This document shows positions 1 through 11,242 of a DNA stretch of 64,000 nt, piece after piece. The notes beneath the pieces are model-generated. The model did no database searches. It saw only the letters and a program-made list of their open reading frames with translations, and was not told the origin of the DNA. Position 1 is the first letter of the stretch. Each line of letters starts with the position of its first letter. Both the position numbers and the translations under genes were made by a program. Location of the stretch: NCBI GenBank assembly GCA_016271365.2, contig CM057458.1, positions 198,000,501 through 198,064,500 on the forward strand. The letters run 5' to 3'. Source of the stretch: Neoceratodus forsteri. Lineage: Eukaryota; Chordata; Ceratodontiformes; Ceratodontidae.

Positions 1-1100
1 CTCCCCTCATCCGAGGAGGAGGATGAGGACGAGCGGCGGTGCCACTTTCCACGGTGCCGAGACAGAGACCGCCTATGATGGCGGGATCGGCTGGACCGCG
101 AAAGGTCCGGACCGAGAACCCGGCTTTTCTGAGGATGGTGCGGGGAAGGGACGGGTGGAACTGGCTCCCCTTGGCTCGGAGGGTTTACCCGAGGTTCCGG
201 AACCGGAGGCACTGGCAAGCCCACGGGATCTCAACTCCCCACCGGGGAACCAGTGAGAGGATTGCTCGCTGTCACGACAACCCGCCCAACGGTCGAGAAA
301 GATCTCGACTGCCGATGGGAGTCTCGGTCAACTGACCTGACGGGGACACCGTGAGACCAGTGACCGGCAACGACCGACGCCGGCAAGTCGATGCCGACAA
401 CTCGGGAGAGGGATCTTTCCGCTCCCAAGAGCGTCGACGGAGGGACTTACCCTTGTCTTTCTTCTTGGACCGAGAAGAAGGTCCAGCAGGCGCTGGTCCC
501 TCTCCTCTAGTGGAGAGGGACAGACAAACTCTAAAGGAAGCTGTATAAGGAACCCAGGAGTGGGATAAATGCGGCTCGAGGAAGATGCGTCAGCGCCGCC
601 TCCTCTTCGAGGGCGATCATCTCTCTAGCTGATCCTGCCGACCGCCCGCCGGGAAACCGCCAACCGGGCCTCTTTTGACTTCACCGGAGGAAAACGTTTC
701 TTGGGACGCCCCAGTTGTAAACGGGCAGCACGGTCTTCGAGGACATAGGATGAGAAGTAAGAGCACAGGTCGCAAGCCTGCGGGTCGTGCTCAAGGCCTA
801 AACAGTAGACACACGTGGAGTGCGGATCTGTCCAAGACATCTTCTGCCCGCAAGGGCATCTCCGAAAACCGGGAGTCGATTCGTCCATCGCAGCCGCGAG
901 GGATAGAAGACCGAAGTCTATAAAAACTTTTAAATTCGGAAAACCGAAGAATTAGGAACCAGTCTTGTATGCAGAGCGTTAAGGAGGGAACCTGAGCTTC
1001 CAAGCGGTAAGGAAGATCTGGCGTCATGGGGTGGAGCCGAGAGTTTTACCACCCGGGTGGGTGGGAGGAGCCAGCTTGAAGACCTTCCGGCAAGATTTAA
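1..1100 (-). mobile_element. DIRS-type retrotransposon, 5'-terminal fragment
   Basis: Read on the minus strand, this stretch holds the start of a gag-like gene (cysteine-rich N-terminus at 625-888) followed leftwards by a serine/arginine/proline-rich, GC-rich low-complexity stretch (about 1-620), as in gag-B and gag-C further right. To the right (about 890-1100) lies a probable 5' leader without coding potential. The element is cut by the window edge on the left and meets a CR1 LINE near 1100-1150 on the right. No inverted terminal repeat or internal complementary region of this copy is inside the window, so its family cannot be fixed; assignment to DIRS rests on the gag N-terminus. Confidence 0.6.
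625..888 (-). pseudogene. DIRS gag-like protein, N-terminal cysteine motif (partial)
   Basis: The 87-residue frame has the spacing C-x-C-G near residues 12-14, then D-P-H-x-x-C-V-Y-C-L-G-x-E-H and C-x-x-C. The same C-C/H-C-C-L-G/H-C-C layout recurs in the gag starts at 10272-10682, 13123-13413 and 54713-55219, so it is a conserved, probably zinc-binding module at the beginning of DIRS ORF1. A short basic stretch (RPKKRFPPVKSK) follows. Gag would coat the element RNA; that role is inferred from other retrotransposons. The frame stops after 87 codons while related copies continue, so it is probably decayed. Confidence 0.55.
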
Positions 1101-1149
1101 AGCGGCAAGGATACCTGCCAGACAGTGTGGATGAACAACATATCCATGT

Positions 1150-2888
1150 CCCTAGAAAAGCCACTACGATTCTTAAAAGAGGTGGCGGGCAAGGTTAAGG
1201 AGAAAAAGACAGCATTTAGGAAGTATAAGGAAACACAGAAGGAGCAGGACAGAGAACTGTACCACTTAAAGCAGAATGAAGCAGGGAAGGCAGTCAGAAT
1301 AGCAACGGCCCAAACTGAGGAAAAGATAGCCAACTCGGTTAAGAAGGGGGATAAAATATTTTATAGGTACATTAGGGAGTAGAAAGACAAAAGGAGGGAT
1401 AGTGAGGCTGAATAGAATGGACGGTGGGTGGGCAGAGAGGGATAGTGAAAAAGCAGGGATACTGAGCGAATACTTCTCCTCAGTATTCACAAAAGAAGAG
1501 GAGGGGGAGGCACCTAATCCAATTAACAGAAGCACTCTGGTTAGGGGGCTCAATCCCAGTCCTTTCATAGAAGAAAGGGTTCTGAAAGAACTCCTAAAAC
1601 TAAAGGTGGACAAAGCAATGGGGCATGACGGTATTCATCCCAGAATTCTAAAAAAATTAAGGTGAGAACTACTGACACCACTGACTACCCTTTTTAACAA
1701 ATCATGGGAGGATAGTGTGGTACCTGAGGACTCGAGGAGGGCGGATGTGATTCCCCTTCACAAATGTGGGAGCAAGACAGAGGCAGGAAACTACTGACCT
1801 GTCAGTCTGACCTCTGTGATAGGGAAAATGATGGAAACACTTCTGAAGGAAAGAACTGTTGAGTACTTGGAGGCCAGTGGGGCACAGGACCCAAGGCAGC
1901 ACGGATTCACAGCGGGAAGGTCCCGTCAGACAAATCTAATCGATTTCTTTGACTGGGTGACCAAAGTAGTAGACCAGGGAGGGGCTGTGGACATGGCCTA
2001 CCTAGACTTTAGCAAGGCATCTGACACAGTCCCACACAAAAGATTAATAAACAAATTAGCCAGCCTGGGAGTGGGTCCCAGGATGGTAGTCTGGGTAAAA
2101 CATTGGCTGGACAAGACACAGAAGGTAATAGTAAACAGAGTCCACTCTGAAGAAAGGGGGGTTACTAGTGGAGTACTGCAGGTTTCAGTACTGGGTCCAG
2201 TCCTTTTTAATGTCTTTATAAGTGACATTGCAGAGGGTCTGGAAGGAAAAGTATGCCTCTTTGCAGATGACAAAAGATCTGCAACAGAGTTGATACACAA
2301 GGGGGTGGGGTTGAAAGGATGAGAAGGGACTTGGCAAGGTTGGACGAATGGTCCAAGTATGGCAGCTTGGATTCAATGCAAAGAAGTGCAAAATAATGCA
2401 CCTGGGAAACAAAAACCCAGGGGAAGAGTACACAGTTGGGGGGGGGGTTAGTAACAACAACAAAAATGGAAAATGACCTGGGGGTAATCATATCAGATGA
2501 CCTTAAGGTTAGCAAGCAATGTGAGAATGCAGTAGGGAGGGCTAGGGGGATACTTGGATGTATAGGGAGCGGCACCACCAGCAGAAAACAGGAAGTTGTT
2601 ATCCCTCTCTACAGACAGTTGGTGAGACCCCATCTGGAGTACTGCGTCCAGTTCTGGAGAACCCATCTCCACAAGGACATAAGACAGGATGGAGGCAGTC
2701 CAGAAGAGGGCAACTAAAATGGTGTAGGGTCTGCAAGAGAAGCCATACGAGGAGAGACTAAAGGAGCTTAATATGTATACCCTTGAAGAAAGGAGGGAGA
2801 GGGGGGACATGATTGAAACTTTTAAGTACCTCAGTGGAATCAACAAAGTCCAAGAGGGTAGCATCTTTCAGAAAAAGAGATGTACAAG
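1150..2888 (+). mobile_element. CR1 LINE, 5'-truncated ORF2 fragment (CR1-1)
   Basis: Several adjoining plus-strand frames (1125-1382, 1402-1665, 1816-2322, 2436-2717) together give the CR1 ORF2 order: linker, K-x-D-K-A-x-G-H/P-D-G-I-H-P, the R-Q-H-G-F block, the L-D-F-S-K-A-x-D-T-V block, the catalytic F-A-D-D near 2265 and the C-terminal region. The same residues occur in the CR1 copies at 38.1-42.1 kb and 55.2-58.1 kb. There are stops and frameshifts between blocks; TGA is seen at 1663 and 1796. The element stops abruptly at 2888 inside the sequence encoding the end of ORF2, exactly where DIRS-A begins. The CR1 3' tail is not found on the other side of DIRS-A. Confidence 0.85.
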
Positions 2889-3380
2889 AAGAAAAAATTT
2901 CTCACCTTAGTAATATTGTTTCTTCTAAGGGAGTCTTGCTGTATTCTGACTAATGCAGTATGGCCTCATCATAGGACTGCCCTGTAGCTGAAATGGTTAA
3001 TAGAACTTATGCAAATGATGGAATGCTAGGCTCGAGCTCGGTTTTCAAACCACTGTCCCTAGTAAACTATCTCTGTCAGATTCTCATGAAGCATGCACTA
3101 AGCAGTTTCCTCTAAATTGAGGATAAAATAATAATAAGAATAATAGTAATAATATTAACAATCATGAAAAAACCTCCCTGCGCCAGAAAATGGCAGGAGA
3201 AAATAAGTGGGAATTACCCGTTTCAAATATTTCCAAAGAACCTAGGCATCCCAGAAGACTCATGTCACAGATGCCCAAAATAAAAAAAACAGTATATACT
3301 CCCCAGGTTTACAGCACCTGTAGCACAGCTGTAATGCTTTGACCATAGGTATCAGAAGGGGAGGAAGGAAGGGAAGGAGC

Positions 3381-3480
3381 TCAGAATACAGTAAGATTCT
3401 CTTAGAAGAAACAAGATTACTAAGGTGAGTCATTTTTTCTTCAAACCCCAGGAATTCTTACTGTATTGTGACTAATGCAG
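3381..3480. repeat. Internal complementary region of DIRS-A
   Basis: The first half (3381-3442) is the reverse complement of the left tip at 2889-2950, including CCTTAGTAAT and TTTCTTCT. The second half (from about 3450) resembles the right-tip sequence kept in copies D and E (CTGTATT-TGACTAATGCAG). In DIRS elements this region pairs with both ends at once and is thought to template completion of a circular cDNA. Confidence 0.8.
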
Positions 3481-3516
3481 ATTACCAAGCAGTGCCTTTG
3501 GAGGTGGGCCTATAAA

Positions 3517-4869
3517 CTATTTAGGAAACAGGCTCTGCAGGACTGCTGTGCCAAACCTGGCTTCACCTCTGACTTGAATGTCCAAACAATAATGTTTTGT
3601 AAATGTGTGGACTGTTTTCCAAGTTGAAGCTTTGCAGATATCTACTAGGGGAATGTCCCTAGCAGCTACTAAGGAAGATGCAGTACCCCTGGTTGAATGG
3701 GCCCTGAGGCCTGCAGGTGGTTCCCTACCCACCTTGCCACAACAGAACTGGATACAGGTTACAATCCATCTGGCAATGGATCGCTTTGTGGCAGGTTTGC
3801 CTTTCCCTACCCCCGTAAAGGTAAGGAAGAGCTGCGCTTGATTCTGTCTGTGACCCTTTGTGTGGTCAAGATAGTAGCTGACTGCCCTCTTTACATCGAG
3901 GCTGTGCAGTCTACGTTCACCTGAAGTGGAATGATCTGTAAAGACTGGCAATGTAATTGACTGATTAAGGTGAAAATCAGATATCACTTTAGGCAAAAAC
4001 TTTTGATTAGTTCTAAGGACTATCTTGTCCCTGTGGACTGCAATATATCCTGGCTCCGTGGATAATGCCTGGAGTTCACTGATTCTCCTGGTACAGGTAA
4101 TGGCAACCAGGAAAACTGTTTTCCAGGGCACATATTTCAGGTCTCCTAAGGACACGGGTTCGAATGGAGGTTGCATGAGCTGAATAATGCAAATATTCAG
4201 GTCCCACATGGGAGTAGGCTCCCTATGTGGTTGGTGTAAATGTAGCAGCCCTTTAAATAATTTTTTGAACACTGGTTTTGAAGCCAAAGAGGGGAAATAA
4301 GCTTTTCCTGCTGAAAAATAAACTGAGACAGCTGCCAAATGCACCCTCAGAGTGGAAAGAGTTAAACCTGTGGAGTGCAAATGAGCCATATAGTCCAAGA
4401 CAACATATATGTTAGCTTGAGAATGATCCAGACCTCTGCCCTGGCACCACAAGGAAAACCTTTTCCATTTAGATGCATAAGTTTTCTTAGTAGAGGGTTT
4501 TCTGGAAACTCTCAGTATATCCATAACCCCTTCTGAAAGATGCAAATCAGCATACTCTAGGTCCTCAAGAGCCATGCCTTGAGTCTGAGGGATAACAGGT
4601 TGGGGTACATGATTCTGCCCTGAGTGGAGGTCAATAGACTGTACCTCCTTTTGATTGGCTTGGCTACTGACGCTGACAGAAGTATGGAGTACCAAGGCTG
4701 CCTGGCCCAGTCTGGGGCAATGAGAATCATTGAAGCTGGTTGAAGCCTGAGTTTGTTCAAGACTTTCAGCAGTAAAGGGAATGGAGGGAAAGCATACAGG
4801 AATTTCCCTGTCCAATTCAACAGGAGTGCATACAAAGGAATTGTACCCCTGGTGGGAGGTCTGCAACAA
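3517..4869 (-). CDS. DIRS tyrosine recombinase (YR-A), open reading frame
   Basis: The 450-codon frame is uninterrupted. The likely true start is the internal methionine at residue 99 (codon at 4575-4573, MALEDLEYAD), because YR-D and YR-E align only from there and the upstream part overlaps the methyltransferase-like frame; that gives about 352 residues. The N-terminal core-binding part (VSRKPSTKKTY..SKWKRF) precedes the catalytic domain. Visible catalytic residues are R262 in TRRISEL, H391 and R394 in AHSTRG, H421, and nucleophile Y427 in TKHYCLD. Known role of the family: integrating a circular DNA form without a transposase or DDE integrase. It is the only recombinase in the window that is both open and complete in its catalytic set, although its element lacks everything upstream. 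Confidence 0.85.
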   Translation of the reverse strand: MLQTSHQGYNSFVCTPVELDREIPVCFPSIPFTAESLEQTQASTSFNDSHCPRLGQAALVLHTSVSVSSQANQKEVQSIDLHSGQNHVPQPVIPQTQGMALEDLEYADLHLSEGVMDILRVSRKPSTKKTYASKWKRFSLWCQGRGLDHSQANIYVVLDYMAHLHSTGLTLSTLRVHLAAVSVYFSAGKAYFPSLASKPVFKKLFKGLLHLHQPHREPTPMWDLNICIIQLMQPPFEPVSLGDLKYVPWKTVFLVAITCTRRISELQALSTEPGYIAVHRDKIVLRTNQKFLPKVISDFHLNQSITLPVFTDHSTSGERRLHSLDVKRAVSYYLDHTKGHRQNQAQLFLTFTGVGKGKPATKRSIARWIVTCIQFCCGKVGREPPAGLRAHSTRGTASSLVAARDIPLVDICKASTWKTVHTFTKHYCLDIQVRGEARFGTAVLQSLFPK

Positions 4870-4958
4870 TACTTTGGGAGCTGGTAATTGTTTGGAGCTG
4901 CTAACAAATCAACTTCTGGAGTGCCCCACCTCCTGAAAATGTGCTTTGTACTAAACAA
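4557..4958 (-). pseudogene. DIRS Dam-like methyltransferase segment (partial)
   Basis: This frame overlaps the recombinase start in another phase and contains FRRWGTPEVDLLAAP, then LYAFPPFPLLLKVL and ILIAPDWARQPWY. The same order follows RNase H in DIRS-C, -D, -E and -F. DIRS elements are known to carry a phage-type adenine-methylase-like domain at this position. I assign it by position and by the PP-F and P-W-x-x-Q-x-W blocks, so activity is unproven. It ends (LKAWLLRT) about seven codons past the presumed recombinase start (4575). The upstream RNase H part has been lost at the L2 junction. Confidence 0.6.
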
Positions 4959-4964
4959 TGTATT

Positions 4965-6895
4965 TTCTTATTTCAGGTACTTGTGTAAAAAAACTTTCCG
5001 GTACAGATGGCCAGCATGAGCTCATGCTTCATGTTCCAAATGCAAAGGTCCTGGACAGACCTCACAAACAAACTAACCCTCTCTTTCTCGCTTTCCTTGC
5101 TCGGTTTTTTGCAGATAAGGTTGCCAGCATCAGGTCCGGCATCGGTCCGACCTCCCTTATGGGGGACTGCAGTGGTCGACGGGAAGTGGCATGCTCTCGG
5201 TCTGTCTGGTCAGATTTTTGCCGGCTAGAGTTCGGTGACATTGTGAAGATCATCCAAACAATGCGACCAACTAGTTGTAGTTTGGATCCGGGCCCTACAC
5301 CTCTTTTAGTAGGATGTGTAGAAGTTATCTGCACAATCCTTGCTGACATTGTCTGGAAGTCTTTGGAGAGGGGGGGTCTTTCCTGACCCCCTTAAGGAGG
5401 CGGTCGTTCGACCACTCCTTAAAAAACCCTCCTTGGATCCAAACTGTCTAGCTAACTACCGGCCTATCTCTAACCTGCCATTTGTTGGTAAGGTTATTGA
5501 AAAGGCAGTTGCGTTGCAATTGGATGATCATCTTATAACTCACAATGTCTATGATACTCTCCAGTCTGGCTTTAGGAAGAGGCATAGCACGGAGACTGCC
5601 CTTGTCCGGGTATTGCGCGACCTCCTAATGGCTAGAGATCGAAAGGCATGTACCATTCTGGTCCTTCTCGATCTCTCTCTACTGCATTTGACACTGTAGA
5701 CCATGGTGTGCTGTTGGAGCGCCTGCGGTTTTTTTGTGGGCTGTCTGGTACAGTCCTCAAATGGTTTCATTCTTACCTCACAGACAGGTCCCAGAGAGTT
5801 GCCACTGGAATTTATTCCTCTGGCACTCACTCCCTGCCTTGTGGGGTACCGCAGGGCTCCATTTTAGCTCCCATGCTGTTTGCAGTGTATATGCTGCCAT
5901 TGGGAGAAATCATCAGGCGATACAGTCTGGGTTTTCACTGTTACGCAAATGATACTCAGCTGTATCTGTCCTTTCTCCCCAGTCAGGGTGATGCACACTC
6001 TGTGCTGAATAACTGCCCTGTGGAGATCAGACTTTGGATGAGTTCCAGCTGGCTGAGACTGAATCCGGATAAGACTGAGGTATTGGTAGTGGACCCAGGT
6101 TGTCCGGGTGTGGGTTTGGGAGCTGGACAACCATCAGGTTTGTTACTCGGTGGTATACCACTCTCTACCTCCGATCAGGTGCGAAATCTGGGCGTTATTT
6201 TTGATGACGGTCTGACCCTAAAATCTCAGGTGTCAGCTGTCATCAAATCCTCTTTACCATCTGAGGAATATCGCCCGGTGAAACACCTGTTCCTCCGGTG
6301 ATCTTCCAACATTGGTCACGCCTTTGTCACTACCCGCCTGACTACTGCAATTCCTCTACCTAGGGCTACCTGGGGTTGATATCCGCCTGCAACTGGTGCA
6401 GAATGCGCAGCCAGGCTTGACTGGGACTTCTAGAACCAGTCATATTATGCCTGTGCTCCGCGAACTGCACTGGCTGCCTGTTTGGTGGTGGATCACCTTT
6501 AAGGTTGGTTTACTAACCTTTAAAGCCCTACATGATCAGGGACCCGGTTACCGGAAAGATCTCCTGATTCCCTACTGCCCCCTCCGTCCTCTCCGTTCCG
6601 CCAACGAGGGATTGCTGGAGATTCCCAGGGTTCTATTAAAGACATCAGGATCTCGTGCTTTTGCTTTTTCAGCACCAACCCTGTGGAATTCTCTATCTCG
6701 TTGGCTGACAGAATGCCCAACCGTCGATAGTTTTAAGGTTGGTTTAAAAACATATTTATTTAGTTTAGCTTTTACTTAGTCATGGTTGATATATTTTAAC
6801 GTTTGTTAAAATTTTTATTATTGTGTATATGTTTTATGTACAGCGCCTTGGATTTGAAAGGCGCTATATAAATAAAGTTGGATTGGATTGGAATA
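4965..6895 (+). mobile_element. L2-type LINE, 5'-truncated, decayed ORF2 with 3' tail (L2-1)
   Basis: Plus-strand frames 4958-5386, 5340-5699, 5648-6301 and 6396-6779 read through a reverse transcriptase: [20 protein letters not shown], the [11 protein letters not shown] block, LDLS-AFDTVDH (frameshift near 5690), the GVPQGS-LAP block, Y-A-N-D-T-Q-L-Y (second residue pair changed from A-D-D), and the C-terminal LPV-WITFKVGLLTFKAL and FAFSAPTLWNSL-LTECPTVDSFK. The tail at 6840-6895 (GCGCCTTGGATTTGAAAGGCGCTATATAAATAAAG followed by TTGGATTGG) is the L2-style hairpin and short tandem end. Family membership is from these motifs. The catalytic YADD motif reads YAND, so the copy is inactive even apart from frameshifts. 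Confidence 0.85.
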
Positions 6896-7440
6896 CTTTG
6901 AGGCTAGGTAGTAAGAAAAATCCCAAACTCATTTGTGAATGGAAGCTTGTCTTTAGTTGTTATTGCTCCTTATTTATCCTGTATATAAATATTGACTTCA
7001 GTGTATCCCAATTATGGAGAACCTGTTTAACTAATAATGGAACAGAATTAATAAGTATTGTAGTCAAAGAAAGAAGTTAACAAGAGAAATGACTTTGCAT
7101 TCTTCATTGCACCACTCTTCCAGCAAGAGAGAATTTGGTTTACGTTTATTATTCCTACTAATGGTGTGATGCATATGAGATGTGAAATGAAAAGTTAGGA
7201 TACACAGATACATTTGTAACTGTAGTTTTTTTTTTTAATTAACAGGTGATTGTTTTTTCTAATGTGACATCACAACTTTGTCATGTATTTAAATGTGCAT
7301 TGATGACCAGGATGTAAAACGCCCCCTTGAAGGCACTAAGCCGAGGCACTAGGGGCTCTCACAAGGTGGATTTACACAATACAACATTTTGTTGTTTAAA
7401 TTCTGTTGTTCTGTGTTTTTTTTGTGTGGTTCAAAGGAGC
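6896..7440. other. Unassigned AT-rich stretch
   Basis: I see no coding frame of note. A poly-T/A tract lies at about 7225-7240. The sequence near 7430-7460 (AAAGGAGCGCTACATAATTTGAATTG) vaguely resembles an L2-type 3' end (compare 6850-6890), which would make 7240-7460 an old LINE tail; the match is too weak to claim. Confidence 0.3.
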
Positions 7441-7992
7441 GCTACATAATTTGAATTGTTTGAGCCAAGAGAGGCTGGAGGAACAACCCAGAGATTCAAA
7501 CCCTGGGGAATAAGATGTCGGGGTCTATGTAGGCTGTCCTAGGGTGCAGAGGTGGGGACAGAGCTCTCACCAGGACAAAGGACCCAACAGCAGAAATTCC
7601 ACATCTAAGTGTTACTACATCCTGAAACTCATCCCAAGCCAAGCAAGGGAGAAAAAGTCCTGGAAGGAGAGAAAATGCTCCAGGTCAACTGGATTGGTTC
7701 ACGAAAAAGAAAGACAAGGGCAGAGGCCCTCGGGTCCCCCAGAGCCTACCAGGATTTGAAATGGCCTGAGGAGGGACTGAATTCTGATCCTGCTCAGAAG
7801 GCAAGTTTGGGGGGGGCCCGAGGAGCCCTCATTATCATAGGGCAAAAAGGTCCGCTTGATTTCCCCTCTTCAAGAAGAATAATTAATCCCCTGGAGGAAC
7901 AAGGAGCAGAGCAGCAAAGGCTACCCTACAAGGGTATCCACGGAGGGAAGCAGAGAGGAGGCACTGCTCAGAGGAGGGTGGGTGGGAGAGTG

Positions 7993-8085
7993 ATGAATGG
8001 TGAAGATACAAGAAGATCAAGCATTACCATAGGTACGTAATTTTCCTGTCTTCCTGTATGTATCTTCACCATTCATCCCTGGTGG
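7993..8085. repeat. Near-palindromic internal complementary region of DIRS-B
   Basis: GATGAATGGTGAAGATACAAG at 7992-8012 is mirrored by TGTATGTATCTTCACCATTC at 8057-8076. The second arm is also the reverse complement of the right-end sequence at 11056-11080 (GAATGGTGAAGATACATAC). Arms complementary to each other and to a terminus are the expected layout when two element tips sit side by side in an ICR. Confidence 0.65.
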
Positions 8086-8180
8086 GAGAGTACCGAGCCC
8101 CCTGAAGGGGAAGCAGCATATCCCCGAGGGCAGGAGTTCCCTCAGCCCCTTGTGGGGGAGAACCACAGGGGAGAAGCCCC

Positions 8181-10682
8181 CTACAGGCCTGGAGAGGCCT
8201 CAAACTGATCAGGATGAGAGAGGGACTCCCGAGAGCTGGGAGAAGGAAGGCGCCCTGCCAATTCCCATCTCACCCTGCGGGAGAGAAAATGGGCTCCTTG
8301 GAAGGGGGAGGCAATCACCCTACACTGGGCCAAGGGTGATAACCTGGAAAGGCAAAGCCATGCCACCCGTCTTACGCAGACTGCAGATACTGCCAACCTA
8401 GAAACTACCTCATTAGCATTGTAAGACGCTCTTGAGAGATGCCTAGCTAGCTCTAGGCCAGAAGCAGAAAGACATGTGGCCTGCCTGGTTGCCTCAGAGT
8501 CAGGCAAAGTGGCTAGGAGCTGTCCTAGCACCATCCTTAAGTGTCCAGTATAGACAGCCATATGGGCCTGATGTGCTGAAATACACAGAAAGAGACGTGC
8601 CAAGGAAAAAATCCTTCTCCTCCAGCAGTTAAACTCAGCTGAGTCAAACTCCGGGGGGCAGTCGTGTTTGGGGTGGTGATGCCTAGGGGGTATCCAGTAA
8701 CTATCCCCAAAGTGTGATGAGGGAAGGAGCCTGGAGACCCCTGGTGGGCACAATACCTGTGCTGGCAGTCCCTCGGGGCAGGAGAGGGGGTAGCAAGAGA
8801 CTGCCAGACCTGATGGGATGCTTCCTGAAAAGGAACCGACTATGGAGGAATGAACACATTCTCCGAGAGAACTCTCCCAGGAGGGCCTGCGTCACATGGG
8901 CAGGATCGCGACTTGCGAAATGGGAAATGTGGCACTCCTCCAGCAAACTCGACAAGAACCGCTTGACAGCTGGTGATATCAGTGTCCTAGGACAGGTGGA
9001 CCGAGAAGTCTTCTTCCTCAAGGGAGGAAGACAAGGAGGTGGATGAGCTCGATTCAGATCTGGGTGCAGCGGAGGTTTCTGGTCGAAAAATGACCTGGCC
9101 CACAGCTCTAAGATAGCGAGAAAAAGCTGCAGCCAAGCCTCTGAATTGGTCCCAAGACAGGAGCCCCGTAGGACCTGAAATGCCTAGGAGAGCAGAAGGG
9201 CGAGGCAGAGGATCTGAAGAAGGAGGAGAAGACCGGCAAGCCACAGGAGGATCCCTGCTAGGGCTTCGGGAATGTTCAAGTGACCCCTCCAAAAGGGTGG
9301 GGCTGCGCAAAGAATCCACTGAAGGTCGTACAACCGTGCAGGTGCAGCCTGAGTGGTGCCCTAAGGAAGAAGCCCTATGATAAGGAGACTGGGGCCGATC
9401 TGGCCCTTGTGGGCGGCCCCTTAACCCACCAGACACGTCCCCCCCCCCCCGTGAGGAGAGCAAAAAAGTGAGGGATTGGCACTGAGGCTTCTCCCAGAGC
9501 CACCGGCAGCTCTGAGAGAAGACCCCTGGCCCTTGTCCATCCCTGAGGCACTGAGGGGGACAACACCGGAGGAGCCACAGGCATCTGCTAGCCTGCCAAA
9601 GCAATCCCCAAGTTAGCCCCTAAACAGGGCATAGAAGCCATGCCACTCCCAGCTTCAATGTCAGATTCGGCCCCCACCAGGGTGCTGGCCTCCAACTCGA
9701 CATTGGGTGTGGTGCTGCCCCCAGACCCGGCACTGTCCTATGAACCCGCTCCACTGTAGGCGCCACCCTTCTCCATGGCACCGGGAACACCGCCACCCAT
9801 TCCCACGGCTCCGGGAATGGCGCCATGAAAGTCCCTGGCACCGTTAATGGTGCCGGAAAACTCGGAGATGGTGACCCCCGAGACAGAGCCAGTTGGGGGG
9901 TGGTGAAGAGACCTTCAGAATCGTGCTGCTAGGCCTCGTAGGGCGGCGAGACTTTTGAGCTGGAGAGCTCCTTAGAGGGGGATGACCAGTCTGGGTCAGA
10001 CCCGTCCTCCTCCTCTGAAGAGGAAGAGAGCAGGGCAACAGAGGCTACCCCTCACACCCTACCGGGTCCGGCACAGAGCGCGGCACTGGATGAAGGCCAT
10101 ACTGCACCTTCGGCAACGTTCTGCTCACCGGCTCCAGTGACGCTGCCAGGAGCCTGAGTGAAGTCGGCAGACGGAGTCGAGGGCCCCACCGGTTTGAATC
10201 CAGCATGTAGCTCCGATCGTGACACCGGGGGCAACTGTGCCTCTCAGGAGACCGACAACTGAGAGAGGTGCTCAACTGACCCCCCGGAGGTCGACTGTCT
10301 GCCAGACCTCTCTTAACGAACCGCAGAAGCCAGTAAGGCCGGCACCGTCAACGGTTCGTGGCACTTCAGTATGTGCTGCAAAAGAGGATGACCCAGTGGA
10401 AGGGTCCAGAGTTCTTTCCATGGCGTCCTGGGACTGACGCCACCTTCCGAAGGTAGCAGGTTTCAGACCCACCTTCAACGCATGCGTTTCGAGGAGGACC
10501 CGATGTTCCATGGAGAAGCATATGTCACAGTTGTCCATGTTGTGCTGTGGGCCCAGGCAAGAGAGACATCGATCACGGCAATCCATTACAGAGATGGACT
10601 TGCCGCAGGGGCACAGACGCACAGGGGCACGTCCCACCTTAGATTTCGATTTAGGCCCCAGATGAGACATGATCGACCGCAT
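8181..10682 (-). pseudogene. DIRS gag-like ORF1 (gag-B), frameshifted
   Basis: The N-terminus (10272-10682) carries C-P-C-G, D-R-C-L-S-C-L-G-P-Q-H and C-D-I-C, the gag cysteine module. The middle (about 8990-10270) is proline/serine-rich and broken into several frames. The C-terminal core (8181-8753) has the features shared with gag-C and gag-D: an AHMAVY helix, LPDSE, SYNAN-V, RRVAWLC-S-L, and a P-F-x-G-x-x-F block. These conserved helices suggest a capsid-like fold; the function is inferred. At least three frame changes and a lost centre make it a pseudogene. Confidence 0.6.
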
Positions 10683-11206
10683 AAGAAATTAAATAAAATA
10701 AAGAAGATTTGGCGTCGTAGAAACACTAAAACAGAATACAACCAAAAAGGAAATGGTCTCACCCGTTTGCAGTTCTCCAGCGTCTAGCAACAAACAGAAC
10801 TTTGGTGTCTTTGAACGACGACAAACTACGCAGTTTGCTCTTCAGCTTCCATGAGGTGCACTCTTGACAGCGGGAAGAACAGAACTGAGGTGAAGTAGGA
10901 GTTTGCGTCAGTTATTGGCTGACATGCGAGTAGCACACTGTGTGTCGTTTGCGAGGGCGGCACTGGCCTCGACGCCGGCTCCTCCCCCAAGAAAAAAATT
11001 TGTAAGCTGAAAACTCCCGCAGGGTCATAGCTCCTCCGGCGTATAATCCACCAGTGACGAATGGTGAAGATACATACAGAAAGATCACTGAAAACTCAAT
11101 GTTTAGACTAAAGAAAAGAAAAAAGCGCGAAAGCATGGGAAATGGCAGTGGACTGTAGCTGCGACGATCACAGAGGTCTGACGAGCACAGGTCAACAGTG
11201 GGAAAA

Positions 11207-11242
11207 GAACTGAGGTGGTGTGTGGGACCACCCTCCTATATA
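11207..11242 (-). promoter_or_regulatory. Putative TATA/initiator core promoter of DIRS-B
   Basis: On minus, TATATA starts at 11242 and CAGTTC starts at 11212, 30 bp downstream. The same pair recurs at 28-31 bp in five other DIRS ends here. The initiator-like TCAGTTC fits the animal Inr consensus. Activity is inferred. Confidence 0.5.

Larger units (their letters stand above)
2889..4960 (-). mobile_element. DIRS-A: recombinase-end fragment of a DIRS retrotransposon
   Basis: It begins with the same tip as the complete copies at 37469 and 50100 (AAGAAAAAATT, then CTCACC, GTTTCTTCT and GGAGTCTTGCTG), has an internal complementary region at 3381-3480, and then the tyrosine recombinase and the methyltransferase-like region on the minus strand. 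It ends near 4955, where similarity to DIRS-D and DIRS-E stops and an L2 LINE starts. RNase H, reverse transcriptase, gag and the right terminus are therefore missing. It was inserted into CR1-1 at a CAAG-AA site. Confidence 0.85.

Noticed and set aside
8701..9046. Opposed overlapping frames on both strands as a gene pair
   Set aside because: Both fall in the middle of the decayed gag-B; neither contains recognisable blocks.
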